DNA from: Clostridiaceae bacterium JG1575
Lineage (GTDB): Bacteria > Bacillota > Clostridia > Clostridiales > Clostridiaceae
Assembly (NCBI GenBank): GCA_002838815.1
Contig: LQGW01000052.1
Location: forward strand, 1-64,000
DNA length: 64,000 nucleotides
Reading direction: 5' to 3'
The notes under the pieces were generated by a model, which had not been told where the DNA came from, made no database searches, and saw only the letters and a list, made by a program, of their open reading frames with translations. Below are positions 27,946 through 36,663 of the stretch, one piece after another (position 1 is the first letter of the stretch; each line of letters opens with the position of its first letter). The position numbers and the translations under genes were made by a program.

Positions 27946-30114
27946 ATGTCGAAACTTAGAGTGTATGAATTGGCCAAGGAACTGGAGATTACCAGCAAGG
28001 AATTGATTAAAATCTTGGCTGAGGAATTTGATATTGCCGTAAAAAACCACATGAGTGTGGTGGAAGAAGAAGATGCGCAGCTCATTAAGGAACTGATGCA
28101 AGGAACGAAAGAAACCACTGAGGAGTCTTCGAAGAAGCCGGCTCCTGAAGCCTTGGCCGCTCCGGTACCGGCCAAGGAGGGCGAGACGTTGAGAAAAGAA
28201 GAGCCCTCCCAAGAGAACGCTCCCGCCAAAGCGGGCGAGGCCGAAACCGCTAAGAGCATTGTGGATGCCTATGAAGAAGAGTTGCAGGAAAAGGTGAACA
28301 ATCAGGCCAAAAAACGCAAGCGGGGACGCAATAAGAAATCCGATGGGGAATCCAAGGCCGTGGAGGTCATCACCATGGGCGAGACCATTATGGTGAAAGA
28401 ATTGGCGGACCGACTGGGCAAACCCTACAACGAAGTCATCAAAACGTTGATTATGAATGGCGTGATGGCGGCCATCAACCAGGAAGTAGACTTTGAAACC
28501 GCCGCGAAGGTGGCCGAAAAATACAATGTGCTGGTGGAAAAAGAAGAAGTGGGAGGCCTTGATGAAGAGCTGATTCTCGATGAAGGCTCGGAGGACGCTC
28601 AGCTCATGAAGCGCCCCCCCATCGTCACCGTCATGGGACACGTGGATCACGGCAAGACTTCATTGCTCGATGCCATTCGACACGCCCACGTCACCGATCA
28701 AGAGGCCGGGGGCATCACCCAGCACATCGGGGCCTACACCGTGGACGTCCAGGGAGAAAAGATCACCTTCCTCGATACCCCCGGCCATGAAGCCTTTACC
28801 CAGATGCGGGCCAGAGGCTCCCAGATCACCGACATCGTTATTTTGGTGGTGGCCGCCGATGATGGAATCATGCCACAGACGCGGGAATCCATCTCTCATT
28901 GCAAGGCGGCAGGAGTGCCCATGGTGGTGGCCATCAACAAGATGGACAAGCCCCAAAGCAACGCGGATAAGGTCAAGCAGGAGCTTGCCGATTTCAACCT
29001 CATTCCTGAGGATTGGGGCGGCGACACCATTATGGTGGAAGTATCCGCAAAGCAGCATATGAACATCGATAAGCTGTTGGAAATGGTGCTTTTGACCGCT
29101 GAGATGCAAGAGCTCAAAGCCGATCCCATGCGCCGGGCACGAGGCACGGTCATTGAAGCTCAGCTCGACAAGGGGCGCGGCCCCGTGGCGACGCTTCTTG
29201 TGCAAAACGGGACCCTCTCGGTGGGCGACTCCATCCTTGTGGGGACCACCTACGGACGCATTCGGGCGATGTTTGACGATAAAGGCAAAAAGATCAAAAG
29301 CGCCGGGCCCTCCATTCCCGTGGAGGTTTTGGGTCTCTCCGAAGTCCCCCAGGCCGGAGATCGCTTTAGTGAGGTGAAGGACGAAAAAACCGCACGCGGC
29401 ATGGCCAATGCCCGCCTGGTGAAAGAAAAATCCCGACTGCAAAGCTCGGGCCGCATGAGCCTTGAGGATCTTTACTCACAGATATCAGCCGGCACCGTAC
29501 GGGAGCTGCCCATCATCGTTAAAGCCGACGTGCAGGGTTCTGTGGAAGCCTTGAAGGGATCCCTCGAAAAGCTCTCCACCGATGAAGTCAAAGTCCGCGT
29601 CATCCACGGCGGAGCGGGCGCCATCAATGAAACAGACATCATCCTCGCCACCGCCTCCAACGCCATCGTCATGGGCTTCAACGTGCGGCCCGACAACAAT
29701 GCGCAGGCCTTGGCCGAAAAGGAAAAAGTAGAGATCAAATCCTACCGAATCATCTATAACGCCATCGACGATGTTAAGGCGGCCATGATCGGGATGCTCA
29801 GCCCCGACATCAAAGAAGTGATCTTGGGCACTGTGGAATGCCGTCAGATCTATAAGATTTCCAGCGTAGGCACCATCGCCGGAGCCTATGTCACCAGCGG
29901 CAAGGTCACAAGGAATGCCAAGGTCCGTCTGATCCGCAATGGCGTGGTTCTCTACGATGGACAACTGGCGTCCTTAAAGCGCTTCAAGGACGATGTCAAG
30001 GAAGTGGCTCAAGGCTACGAATGCGGTCTGTCCATCGAACGCTTCAACGATCTTAAAGAAGGCGACGTCGTAGAAGCTTACGAAATGCAGGAAATCAAAC
30101 GAAAGGAGCTTTAA
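27946..30114 (+). CDS. infB: Translation initiation factor IF-2
   Basis: IF-2, 722 residues, positions initiator tRNA on the 30S subunit. N-terminal IF2-N motif ([20 protein letters not shown]), a charged linker, a second IF2-N, then the G domain with [16 protein letters not shown] (about 229-244), DTPGHEAF and NKMDKPQ, followed by domains II-IV. ATG 27946 has AAGGAGGAA. Confidence 0.98.
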   Translation: MSKLRVYELAKELEITSKELIKILAEEFDIAVKNHMSVVEEEDAQLIKELMQGTKETTEESSKKPAPEALAAPVPAKEGETLRKEEPSQENAPAKAGEAETAKSIVDAYEEELQEKVNNQAKKRKRGRNKKSDGESKAVEVITMGETIMVKELADRLGKPYNEVIKTLIMNGVMAAINQEVDFETAAKVAEKYNVLVEKEEVGGLDEELILDEGSEDAQLMKRPPIVTVMGHVDHGKTSLLDAIRHAHVTDQEAGGITQHIGAYTVDVQGEKITFLDTPGHEAFTQMRARGSQITDIVILVVAADDGIMPQTRESISHCKAAGVPMVVAINKMDKPQSNADKVKQELADFNLIPEDWGGDTIMVEVSAKQHMNIDKLLEMVLLTAEMQELKADPMRRARGTVIEAQLDKGRGPVATLLVQNGTLSVGDSILVGTTYGRIRAMFDDKGKKIKSAGPSIPVEVLGLSEVPQAGDRFSEVKDEKTARGMANARLVKEKSRLQSSGRMSLEDLYSQISAGTVRELPIIVKADVQGSVEALKGSLEKLSTDEVKVRVIHGGAGAINETDIILATASNAIVMGFNVRPDNNAQALAEKEKVEIKSYRIIYNAIDDVKAAMIGMLSPDIKEVILGTVECRQIYKISSVGTIAGAYVTSGKVTRNAKVRLIRNGVVLYDGQLASLKRFKDDVKEVAQGYECGLSIERFNDLKEGDVVEAYEMQEIKRKEL

Positions 30115-30543
30115 ATGGCGACGCATCGAATGGATCGCATCAACGAAGAAATGAAAAAGGAGTTGGCCGTCATTGTCCGAGATGAGATCAAGGATCCGCG
30201 GCTGACGGCCTTGGTCTCGGTGACCGAGGCCAAGGTCACCAAGGACTTAAAGTACGCAAAGGTTTATTTGTCGATCTATGCGAAGACTCCGGAAGAAAAA
30301 AAAGCCAGCTTCGAGGCCCTGCAAAAGGCCAAGGGGTTTATGAGAAAACGGCTTTCTCAAACCCTTAATCTTCGAAACACCCCGGAGCTGACCTTGCTTT
30401 TGGACACTTCCATCGACTATGGCATGCATATGGATGAACTTTTGCGCAGCGTGGCGCAGCCCGCGCCGTCCTCCGGTGAAGAGACCAGCCCCAAGGAGCA
30501 GCCAATAGAAGCTATGGATGACGGCGGGGAACAGCTCCTATGA
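30115..30543 (+). CDS. rbfA: Ribosome-binding factor A
   Basis: RbfA, 142 residues, a KH-fold factor for 16S 5' end maturation and cold adaptation. RMDRINEEMKKELAVIVRDE and VTEAKVTKDLKYAKVYLS are typical. The C-terminal 25 residues (from about 118) are an acidic tail beyond the usual fold. Its ATG directly follows the infB stop codon with AAAGGAGC ahead. Confidence 0.95.
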   Translation: MATHRMDRINEEMKKELAVIVRDEIKDPRLTALVSVTEAKVTKDLKYAKVYLSIYAKTPEEKKASFEALQKAKGFMRKRLSQTLNLRNTPELTLLLDTSIDYGMHMDELLRSVAQPAPSSGEETSPKEQPIEAMDDGGEQLL

Positions 30544-31496
30544 TGAACCGCTTTCCCGAGGTTATTCGGCGCGCAAAAAAAATCGGTGTCGCCTGTCACA
30601 CCTTTCCCGATGGGGACGCCCTGGGCTCCGTGCACGCCATGGTCCTTGGGCTTCGCTCCTTGGGAAAAGAGGCCTACATTCTCTCGAAGGATGCGGTGCT
30701 GGACTCCTTGGATTTTTTGCCCCTGACTGCGGAAACCAATGCCGCGGACGCCATCATCCAGCCCTACACCGACCTCATTATTGTCTTGGACTGCGGGAAT
30801 TTTGACCGGGTCAGCTTTGATCAAAAAACCTTGGGGCAAGAGCCCATCATGATCTTGGATCATCATAAATCCAACGATAAGTTCGGTGAATACAACCATG
30901 TGGACACAAAGGCAGCGGCAACAGGGGAGATCGTGTTTGATCTCTTGGCTCTTTTGCGGGTCCCCCTGACCCAGGAGATGGCGGTGGCGCTTTATACGGC
31001 CATCACCACGGATACGGGGTCTTTCCGCTTTGAAAACACCACCCCCCGAACCATGGCCATCGCAGGCAATCTCTTGGCGTTGGGGGTGCCCCACCAAGAG
31101 ATTGCTCGTCGGGTATTCGATGAAAAGCCCCTCAACCGCGTGCGGCTGATGGGGCGGGCCATCGAGACGTTGGAGAGTCATTTTAACGGGCGGGTTAACC
31201 TGATGATCGTGCGAGAGAAGGACTTTTTAGAATTAGCACTGCCGGATCAGGATACCGGAGACCTGGTAAACCTGGGTCTTTCGCCCAAAGAGGCGGAAGT
31301 CAGCATGATTTTGAAGGAAACCGAAGGAAAGATTCGCGTCTCCATCCGCACCAAACGAAAGGTGGATGCTGGGCGCTTCGCAGAGGTCTTCCAGGGCGGT
31401 GGTCACGTTCGGGCCGCGGGATGCACGCTTATGACGCCCTCCCTTTTGGAGGCTAAAGAGCGACTGCTTCAGGAAATGGAGGCTTACTTATATTGA
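30540..31496 (+). CDS. nrnA: Bifunctional oligoribonuclease/pAp phosphatase NrnA
   Basis: DHH/DHHA1 phosphoesterase of 318 residues that degrades nanoRNA and dephosphorylates pAp. Motif I is HTFPDGDALGS, the DHH motif is ILDHHKSND, and the DHHA1 domain ends in GGGHVRAAGCTL. Two ATGs in tandem (30540, 30543) overlap the rbfA stop; I use the first. Confidence 0.94.
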   Translation: MMNRFPEVIRRAKKIGVACHTFPDGDALGSVHAMVLGLRSLGKEAYILSKDAVLDSLDFLPLTAETNAADAIIQPYTDLIIVLDCGNFDRVSFDQKTLGQEPIMILDHHKSNDKFGEYNHVDTKAAATGEIVFDLLALLRVPLTQEMAVALYTAITTDTGSFRFENTTPRTMAIAGNLLALGVPHQEIARRVFDEKPLNRVRLMGRAIETLESHFNGRVNLMIVREKDFLELALPDQDTGDLVNLGLSPKEAEVSMILKETEGKIRVSIRTKRKVDAGRFAEVFQGGGHVRAAGCTLMTPSLLEAKERLLQEMEAYLY

Positions 31497-32368
31497 AGAG
31501 CGGACTTCTTGTCATGGACAAGCCCCAAGGGTGGACCTCCTTTGACGTGGTGGCCAAGGTGCGTCGGGCGTGTGGCATTAAAAAATGCGGGCACACCGGC
31601 ACGTTGGACCCCATGGCCACGGGGGTTCTGCCGGTTCTTTTGGGAAGCGCAACGCGCCTGACGCCCTTTCTTATGGAAGGCGACAAGACGTATGTGGCGA
31701 AGATGCTCCTAGGGGTCCAAACGGATACCCTCGATACCACCGGAACGGTGATCAAGGAAGCAAGCGTCGCCCACGTAAACTTTGAGCGGGACGTCCTAGA
31801 GGCAGTCTTTGGCGGGTTTGTTGGGCCCATGATGCAGCAGCCCCCCATGTATTCGGCCTTGAAGGTTCAGGGGCGTAGGCTCTATGAACTGGCTCGAGAA
31901 GGACAAGAGGTGGAACGGGCGTTGCGTCCGGTGACCATTGGGCGGTTGACGCTCCTCGAGGTGCAGCCGCCGTTTCTTACCTTTCAGGCGGTGGTATCCA
32001 AGGGCACCTATATCCGAAGCCTCATTCGCGATCTGGGGGAGGCGCTACAGGTCCCAGCCGTGATGGCGGATCTTCGGCGAACCGCCACCGGCGGCTTCTC
32101 CATTGAACAGGCGCTTCCCATGGAGGTTCTTGACACCCCGAACATTCTTGATAAAATAATACAATCCGATGAGATCCTAAAAGATTATCCCAAGCTTATG
32201 CTGGAGGACTCTTGGATTGCCCTTTTGCGCAACGGCGTACGGCTCATGGATCCTCGAGGGATTCAACATCTCGTGCCCGGGCGCTATCGGCTCTATGACT
32301 CCAACGAAAGATTGGCTGGCCTGGTCGTACTGGACGACGGGGGGCTTCGATTCCTCTGGCGAGCGTAA
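31493..32368 (+). CDS. truB: tRNA pseudouridine(55) synthase TruB
   Basis: TruB, 291 residues, makes pseudouridine 55 in the T-loop of tRNAs. The catalytic Asp is D39 in GHTGTLDPMATGVLPVL. Further markers: YVAKMLLG and KGTYIRSLIRDLG. The TTG start at 31493 overlaps the nrnA stop and has GGAGG ten bases ahead. Confidence 0.95.
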   Translation: MKSGLLVMDKPQGWTSFDVVAKVRRACGIKKCGHTGTLDPMATGVLPVLLGSATRLTPFLMEGDKTYVAKMLLGVQTDTLDTTGTVIKEASVAHVNFERDVLEAVFGGFVGPMMQQPPMYSALKVQGRRLYELAREGQEVERALRPVTIGRLTLLEVQPPFLTFQAVVSKGTYIRSLIRDLGEALQVPAVMADLRRTATGGFSIEQALPMEVLDTPNILDKIIQSDEILKDYPKLMLEDSWIALLRNGVRLMDPRGIQHLVPGRYRLYDSNERLAGLVVLDDGGLRFLWRA

Positions 32369-32377
32369 GGTGAACCT

Positions 32378-33319
32378 ATGATCATATTAGACAAAAACAA
32401 CCAAAAAAAATTGGAGGACCAGACGTATATCGCCTTGGGCAGCTTTGACGGCGTGCACAAAGGACATATGGCCCTCATCAACCGGGTGGTGGACGAAGCG
32501 CTGCTCAACGACTGCAAGAGCCTCGTCTATACCTTCACCAATCATCCCCTTACAGTCGCTGCGCCCGAATCAGCGCCCAAGCTGATCATGGACAATGAGC
32601 AGAAAATGCATATTTTCCGCTCCGCTGGAGTGGATATGGTGGCCCTAGTGGATTTCACCTATGAATACATGCAAACCAGCGCAGAGGATTTTGTTCGTCT
32701 TCTTTTGGACCGCTACAATGCCAGAGGCTTGGTGGTGGGCTTTAACTACAAGTTCGGTTACCAAAATACCGGTGATGTGGCCCTTTTAAAGGACCTTTCG
32801 GAGCAGTATGGCTTTGAGCTCATCGTCATTGACCCGGAAACCGACGAAGAGGGGCTGATTTCCTCTACGAGAATCCGATCCCTGTTGCTGGAGGGCAAGG
32901 TGGGGGAAGCCAATAAGCTCCTCATTGAGCCGTTTATGCTCCGCGGGACTATTATCCCCGGGAAAAACAACGGAAAGGCCATGGGGTTTCCCACGGCCAA
33001 TATGACCTTCGATGAAAAAAGCGTCATCCCCAAAGAGGGGGTCTATTACACGAACATTCGAGTCAAGGACGCCCTTTACCGTGGAATCACCTCTGTCGGG
33101 AAAAATCCGACGCTTGGGCCGGACAATCCCATCACGGTGGAGACGTACATCTTGGATTTTGATGAAGACATCTATGGCGAACCGGTGCGTCTTTACTTTC
33201 TCGAATGGATGCGCGGCATGATTCGATACGACAGCTTGGACGAACTGAAAGAGCAGCTGCGTAAGGACAACAATTATGCGGCCACCCGGAACCTAGCCAA
33301 GCTTCGTCAGGAAAAATAA
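32378..33319 (+). CDS. ribF: Bifunctional riboflavin kinase/FAD synthetase
   Basis: RibF, 313 residues, converts riboflavin to FMN and FAD. N-terminal adenylyltransferase domain: ALGSFDGVHKGHMALI and LVVGFNYKFGY. C-terminal kinase domain: GFPTANMTF and LGPDNPITVETYILDF. Here the usual YRFG is YKFG. Last gene of the rimP operon; a terminator follows at 33395. Confidence 0.96.
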   Translation: MIILDKNNQKKLEDQTYIALGSFDGVHKGHMALINRVVDEALLNDCKSLVYTFTNHPLTVAAPESAPKLIMDNEQKMHIFRSAGVDMVALVDFTYEYMQTSAEDFVRLLLDRYNARGLVVGFNYKFGYQNTGDVALLKDLSEQYGFELIVIDPETDEEGLISSTRIRSLLLEGKVGEANKLLIEPFMLRGTIIPGKNNGKAMGFPTANMTFDEKSVIPKEGVYYTNIRVKDALYRGITSVGKNPTLGPDNPITVETYILDFDEDIYGEPVRLYFLEWMRGMIRYDSLDELKEQLRKDNNYAATRNLAKLRQEK

Positions 33320-33394
33320 AGGCTTCCTGCGCCATGGGAAGATCCCGAAAAAGATCCGTTCCGTGCAGCATCAGAGCCTACAAGATCAGAAACT

Positions 33395-33432
33395 AAAAAA
33401 CAGCGGACGCCCCTGGGTGTTCGCTGTTTTTT
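33395..33432. terminator. Terminator between convergent ribF and thiE
   Basis: AAAAAACAGCG and CGCTGTTTTTT stem, usable in both directions since the A and T runs flank it. Confidence 0.8.
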
Positions 33433-33463
33433 ATGAAGGGGGGATGCTGCGTCGCTGAGGCAA

Positions 33464-34144
33464 TCATCGATCAAGATCCATAGGGCGCAGCACTTCGTGC
33501 CGAGCTCCTTTTAGTGCTAGGGCATCAATGGCGGCGCGAAGACGTTGGGCGGCGCGTTTGGGGTCTGGGTAGTCCATCAGGGCTCGAACCACGGCAATTC
33601 CGGAAGCCTGGCTGTGCTTCAAGCATTCGAGATTGTTCTCGTCCAAGCCGCCAATGGCGACGATGGGCAGGCGAGTAGCTGCTGCGATGTCGTTTAGGGT
33701 GGATACAGCAGTAATTTTTGTCTTCACTTTGGTTTTTGTGGGGTAGATGGCGCCAACGCCTAAATAATCGGCGCCCTCCTTTTGAACCCGTAGCGCGTCG
33801 GGCACCGTCTTTGCGGTGGCTCCAATGATTTTGTCGGGGCCGAGGATTTTTCGGGCCACCGACACAGAGAGGTCTTCTTGCCCCAAATGAACGCCAGCGC
33901 AGTCTACAGCCAGCGCAATATCGACGCGGTCGTCGATCACTAGGGGCACGCCATAGCGGTCGGCGAGGGCTTTGATTTTTTGCGCCCGCTCTAGAATCTG
34001 GGCGGTGGTCCCTGTTTTTTCCCGAAGTTGCAACAGCGTGACGCCTCCTTGCAGAGCTTGTTCAATGGTGGTTAAAAAGGCCTCTTCGCTACGGTGGGTT
34101 CCTTCAGTAACCAGGTAGAGGGTTAAGTCAAAATGGGTGGACAT
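33464..34144 (-). CDS. thiE: Thiamine phosphate synthase
   Basis: ThiE, 226 residues, joins HMP-PP and HET-P to thiamine phosphate. The TIM barrel shows LYLVTEG, GGVTLLQLREK, VPLVIDDRVDIAL, GVHLGQEDL, GATAKTV and LPIVAIGGL. The ATG at 34144 has GGAGGTG seven bases ahead, so the longer frame to 34276 is not used. It overlaps the end of thiM by 17 bases. Confidence 0.95.
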   Translation of the reverse strand: MSTHFDLTLYLVTEGTHRSEEAFLTTIEQALQGGVTLLQLREKTGTTAQILERAQKIKALADRYGVPLVIDDRVDIALAVDCAGVHLGQEDLSVSVARKILGPDKIIGATAKTVPDALRVQKEGADYLGVGAIYPTKTKVKTKITAVSTLNDIAAATRLPIVAIGGLDENNLECLKHSQASGIAVVRALMDYPDPKRAAQRLRAAIDALALKGARHEVLRPMDLDR

Positions 34145-34901
34145 GGCGGGGCACCTCCAGAGGGTGGTGGGATAAGTGATCGATGGCATCCAAAAAGGCG
34201 AGGTGAAAATGGCCTTGGCCGGGACTGTTTTGGGCCGCAAGGCTTCCCGCCTGAGCAAAGAGGGAGAGCCCCTCAATCAGCGAATCTTGCGTCCCTTCTT
34301 TGATGTAATGGCAGGCAAGACAAGCGCCCAGCATGCAGCCCGTGCCCGTCAGTCGGGCCATGCGAGGATGACCGCCTTGCAACGCCAGCACTTTTTGCCC
34401 CGTCCAAAGCAAATCTAACGGCCCCGTGGCGAGTAGAAAGCCCGAATGCGTGGCGCCAAGCTCTTTCAGGGCTTGGGCCACGGCTTGGGGATCCACCGGA
34501 GCGGAATCGACGCCCTTGGTGGTGAGGGCGCCACTTTGGAGGGACATCATCTCGGAATAATTTCCCTTGATCAAAACCGGGGCATGGTCCGCCAAAAGAT
34601 CGCGAAGAAACGACAGGCGCAAAGTGCTGGCAGAAATACCCACCGCGTCGATGAAAAGTGGCACTTCATGAGTTTTGGCGGAGGCGGCAGCTAGGCGCAT
34701 GGCCTCCATGCGCACATCGGTGATGTTTCCAAGATTCAACAGCAAGGCGCTGGCCCCTTTGGTGATCTGGGCTACCTCCTTTGGGTGTTCCGCCATCATG
34801 GGGCTCATGCCCAAAATAAGAATGACGTTGGCCACGTCGTTGATGGAGATGGGGTTTGTGATACAGTGGATCAGCGGGGGGGCTTTAAGGGAAGAATCCA
34901 T
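34128..34901 (-). CDS. thiM: Hydroxyethylthiazole kinase
   Basis: ThiM, 257 residues, phosphorylates salvaged HET. Family motifs: PLIHCITNPISINDVAN, GNYSEM, and the C-terminal TGTGCMLGACLACH with the catalytic Cys. The ATG at 34901 has GGAGG. Middle gene of the thiWME operon. Confidence 0.95.
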   Translation of the reverse strand: MDSSLKAPPLIHCITNPISINDVANVILILGMSPMMAEHPKEVAQITKGASALLLNLGNITDVRMEAMRLAAASAKTHEVPLFIDAVGISASTLRLSFLRDLLADHAPVLIKGNYSEMMSLQSGALTTKGVDSAPVDPQAVAQALKELGATHSGFLLATGPLDLLWTGQKVLALQGGHPRMARLTGTGCMLGACLACHYIKEGTQDSLIEGLSLFAQAGSLAAQNSPGQGHFHLAFLDAIDHLSHHPLEVPRHVHPF

Positions 34902-34903
34902 GG

Positions 34904-35431
34904 CTACCTCCTGGCGTTAAGTTCAAAGCGCATACGATCCAAAAGATGATTGCGCTGCAGGGCGATGAGGAAAAACACCGCAATGCCTGCGCCCATCATC
35001 GAGGCCACGGTGAAGGACGGAGTATAGAAAAAGAACGTGATTTCTCCTCGGCCCAAAAGAAATTTCATCACGGGATAGGAGGCGATGCTGCCGATGAGCC
35101 CGGTGCCAAGGACTTCGCCCAACCAGGCGGCCCAGAATTTATGGTGAACCCTTTCGTATAAAAAGCCCGATAAAAAGGCCCCGAAGATGGCTCCCGTCAA
35201 CGCCAAGGGAGGGATGGACATGGTCATCATTCGAATCAGTCCGATGAGCACAGCGCAAAGAAGGCTGTACCAAGGGCCCATAAAGACGCTGACCACCACA
35301 TTGATAAAATGCTGCATGGGCGCATAACCCTCCACCCGCAAGAGGGGAGAAAGAACGACACCGATGGCCACAAAGAGCGCCAAGGCCACCATTTGGCGTA
35401 AAGACATGGGTCGGTTTGAATGATTTTGCAT
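34904..35431 (-). CDS. thiW: ECF-type thiazole transporter S component ThiW
   Basis: Integral membrane protein of 175 residues with five or six helices, matching ThiW, the predicted substrate-binding S component for hydroxyethylthiazole in ECF transporters. Features are PLLRVEGYAPMQHFINVVVS and MGPWYSLLCAVLIGLIRM. The ATG at 35431 follows AAGGAG; the frame further upstream is riboswitch RNA. The ECF energising module is not in the window. With thiM and thiE it makes a salvage pathway. Confidence 0.88.
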   Translation of the reverse strand: MQNHSNRPMSLRQMVALALFVAIGVVLSPLLRVEGYAPMQHFINVVVSVFMGPWYSLLCAVLIGLIRMMTMSIPPLALTGAIFGAFLSGFLYERVHHKFWAAWLGEVLGTGLIGSIASYPVMKFLLGRGEITFFFYTPSFTVASMMGAGIAVFFLIALQRNHLLDRMRFELNARR

Positions 35432-35452
35432 AACTACTCCTTCCACATCGAC

Positions 35453-35487
35453 AAAAAAGATGCCCCGACGAATCGTGCATCTTTTTT
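35453..35487 (-). terminator. Riboswitch-controlled terminator in the thiW leader
   Basis: AAAAAAGATGC/GCATCTTTTTT on the minus strand, ending in T, between the TPP aptamer and thiW. It fits transcription termination on TPP binding. Confidence 0.8.
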
Positions 35488-35491
35488 GAAA

Positions 35492-35582
35492 GACTCCCTC
35501 CGTTGGCATAATCCAAATCAGGTCAATAGGTCGAAATCTCCATCGATTTCCTCTCAGCTTCGGATGAAAGCTCCCTAGTCCA
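35492..35582 (-). promoter_or_regulatory. TPP riboswitch (THI element)
   Basis: On the minus strand the conserved aptamer blocks occur in order: GACTAGGGAGC, GAAGCTGAGAGG, ACCTATTGACCTGATTTGG, ATGCCAACGGAGGGAGTC. These match the THI box core CTGAGA and ACCTGAT. The genes downstream are all thiamin genes. Confidence 0.93.
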
Positions 35583-35598
35583 ATTCTCATTCATTTGT

Positions 35599-35627
35599 AT
35601 CCTAGAGGAAGAAAGCGGCCTTGTCAA
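35599..35627 (-). promoter_or_regulatory. Promoter of the thiWME operon
   Basis: On the minus strand TTGACA (35627-35622), 17-base spacer, TAGGAT (35604-35599), just upstream of the riboswitch. Confidence 0.65.
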
Positions 35628-35755
35628 CGCCTTGGACGCAAGAGTTTTGGCGCAACGTCAAGGGGGTCCACCCACAGCAACCTCTCTGGGAGAGAGGCTG
35701 GATTTTCCTTAAAACCAGCGGCAGGGCGTTCCATGGTTGGGGGGCGGATCGGCAG

Positions 35756-35784
35756 TTGCTTTTTCTTTCTCGATCTGATACTAT
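35756..35784 (+). promoter_or_regulatory. Promoter for rpsO
   Basis: TTGCTT (35756-35761), 17-base spacer, TACTAT (35779-35784) with a TG-A extended -10. Confidence 0.55.
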
Positions 35785-35872
35785 GCTTTGAGGAACCCGT
35801 CTCTGAGACTTGGGGGAAGCCGTCCCCATTCACGGATTTGGGCGATTTTAATCAACTAGGAGGAAACCATCC

Positions 35873-36139
35873 ATGTTAGACAAGGCAACGAAACAAGAAA
35901 TCATTGAGACTCACGCGCGCCACGAGGGAGATACCGGATCTCCAGAAGTGCAGATTGCAATTCTTACCAAGCGCATCAATGATCTTACGGAACACCTGAA
36001 AGAACACAAGAAGGACCATCACTCCCGCAAGGGACTGTTCATGATGATCGGTCAAAGAAGAGGCCTGCTCAACTACCTCATGAAAGAAGACATTGGCCGC
36101 TACCGTGAAATCATTGGAAAGCTCGGCATTCGTAAGTAA
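35873..36139 (+). CDS. rpsO: Small-subunit ribosomal protein S15
   Basis: S15, 88 residues, binds the 16S central domain. [20 protein letters not shown] and [20 protein letters not shown] are the family signature. ATG 35873 follows AGGAGGAAA. Strong terminator downstream, so pnp is transcribed separately. Confidence 0.98.
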   Translation: MLDKATKQEIIETHARHEGDTGSPEVQIAILTKRINDLTEHLKEHKKDHHSRKGLFMMIGQRRGLLNYLMKEDIGRYREIIGKLGIRK

Positions 36140-36208
36140 TTTACGCCTCAAGAGGGAGCGGTTGGGCACAAAAAAGAGAGTTCTCTTTTTCCAACATCAG
36201 CCCCTTTG

Positions 36209-36262
36209 AAAAAAGAATCCTCCAGACCGCCCCCCAAGGGTGTGTCCGGAGGATTCTTTTTT
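36209..36262 (+). terminator. Terminator after rpsO
   Basis: AAAAAAGAATCCTCC (36209-36223) with GGAGGATTCTTTTTT (36248-36262), a perfect 15-pair stem. Confidence 0.9.
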
Positions 36263-36514
36263 CACTGGTCGGTGGGGTAAACCTTGTGGTCAATGAAAGA
36301 TTCGAGGGCTGCAGCCGAAGGATTAGGGCGGGCACTTCAATCCAGAACGGCAGCTTTCGCAGCGCTAATGGAGAAGCAAACCTTAGGGGAAAGCGGTTGT
36401 AAGGGGCGCATTCTTTGACTTATGGGGGGCATTTCGCCCAGACAGGCGATCGAGAACGCTTCGTTTCTCACGGGAGGAATTTAGGCGAAGGCAGATTTTA
36501 TGCCGGTTTTTTGG
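36263..36514. other. Unassigned spacer upstream of the pnp promoter
   Basis: About 250 bases with no recognisable gene or RNA. Confidence 0.4.
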
Positions 36515-36520
36515 TATAAT
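36515..36520 (+). promoter_or_regulatory. Extended -10 promoter for pnp
   Basis: TATAAT preceded by TGG; -35 weak. Confidence 0.5.
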
Positions 36521-36554
36521 GAGAAAATGAAATTGCGTTCTGAGCCATCATTGT

Positions 36555-36629
36555 GTATCTAATTATAATCCAGAGAACATTAACGGAAGATCGAAGCCCT
36601 GATGTTTTGTTGACTATAATTAAATATAC
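36555..36629 (+). promoter_or_regulatory. Long hairpin in the pnp leader
   Basis: An interrupted stem closes the region just before pnp. GTAT pairs with ATAC, TAATTATA (36560-36567) with TATAATTA (36615-36622), TC with GA, and AGAACAT (36574-36580) with ATGTTTT (36602-36608), leaving a loop of about 21 bases. It is the kind of duplex that RNase III cuts in the E. coli pnp leader, where PNPase then represses itself. Confidence 0.55.
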
Positions 36630-36663
36630 GAGGATCGACGAGGGACCCAGCAAAGGAGAATCT

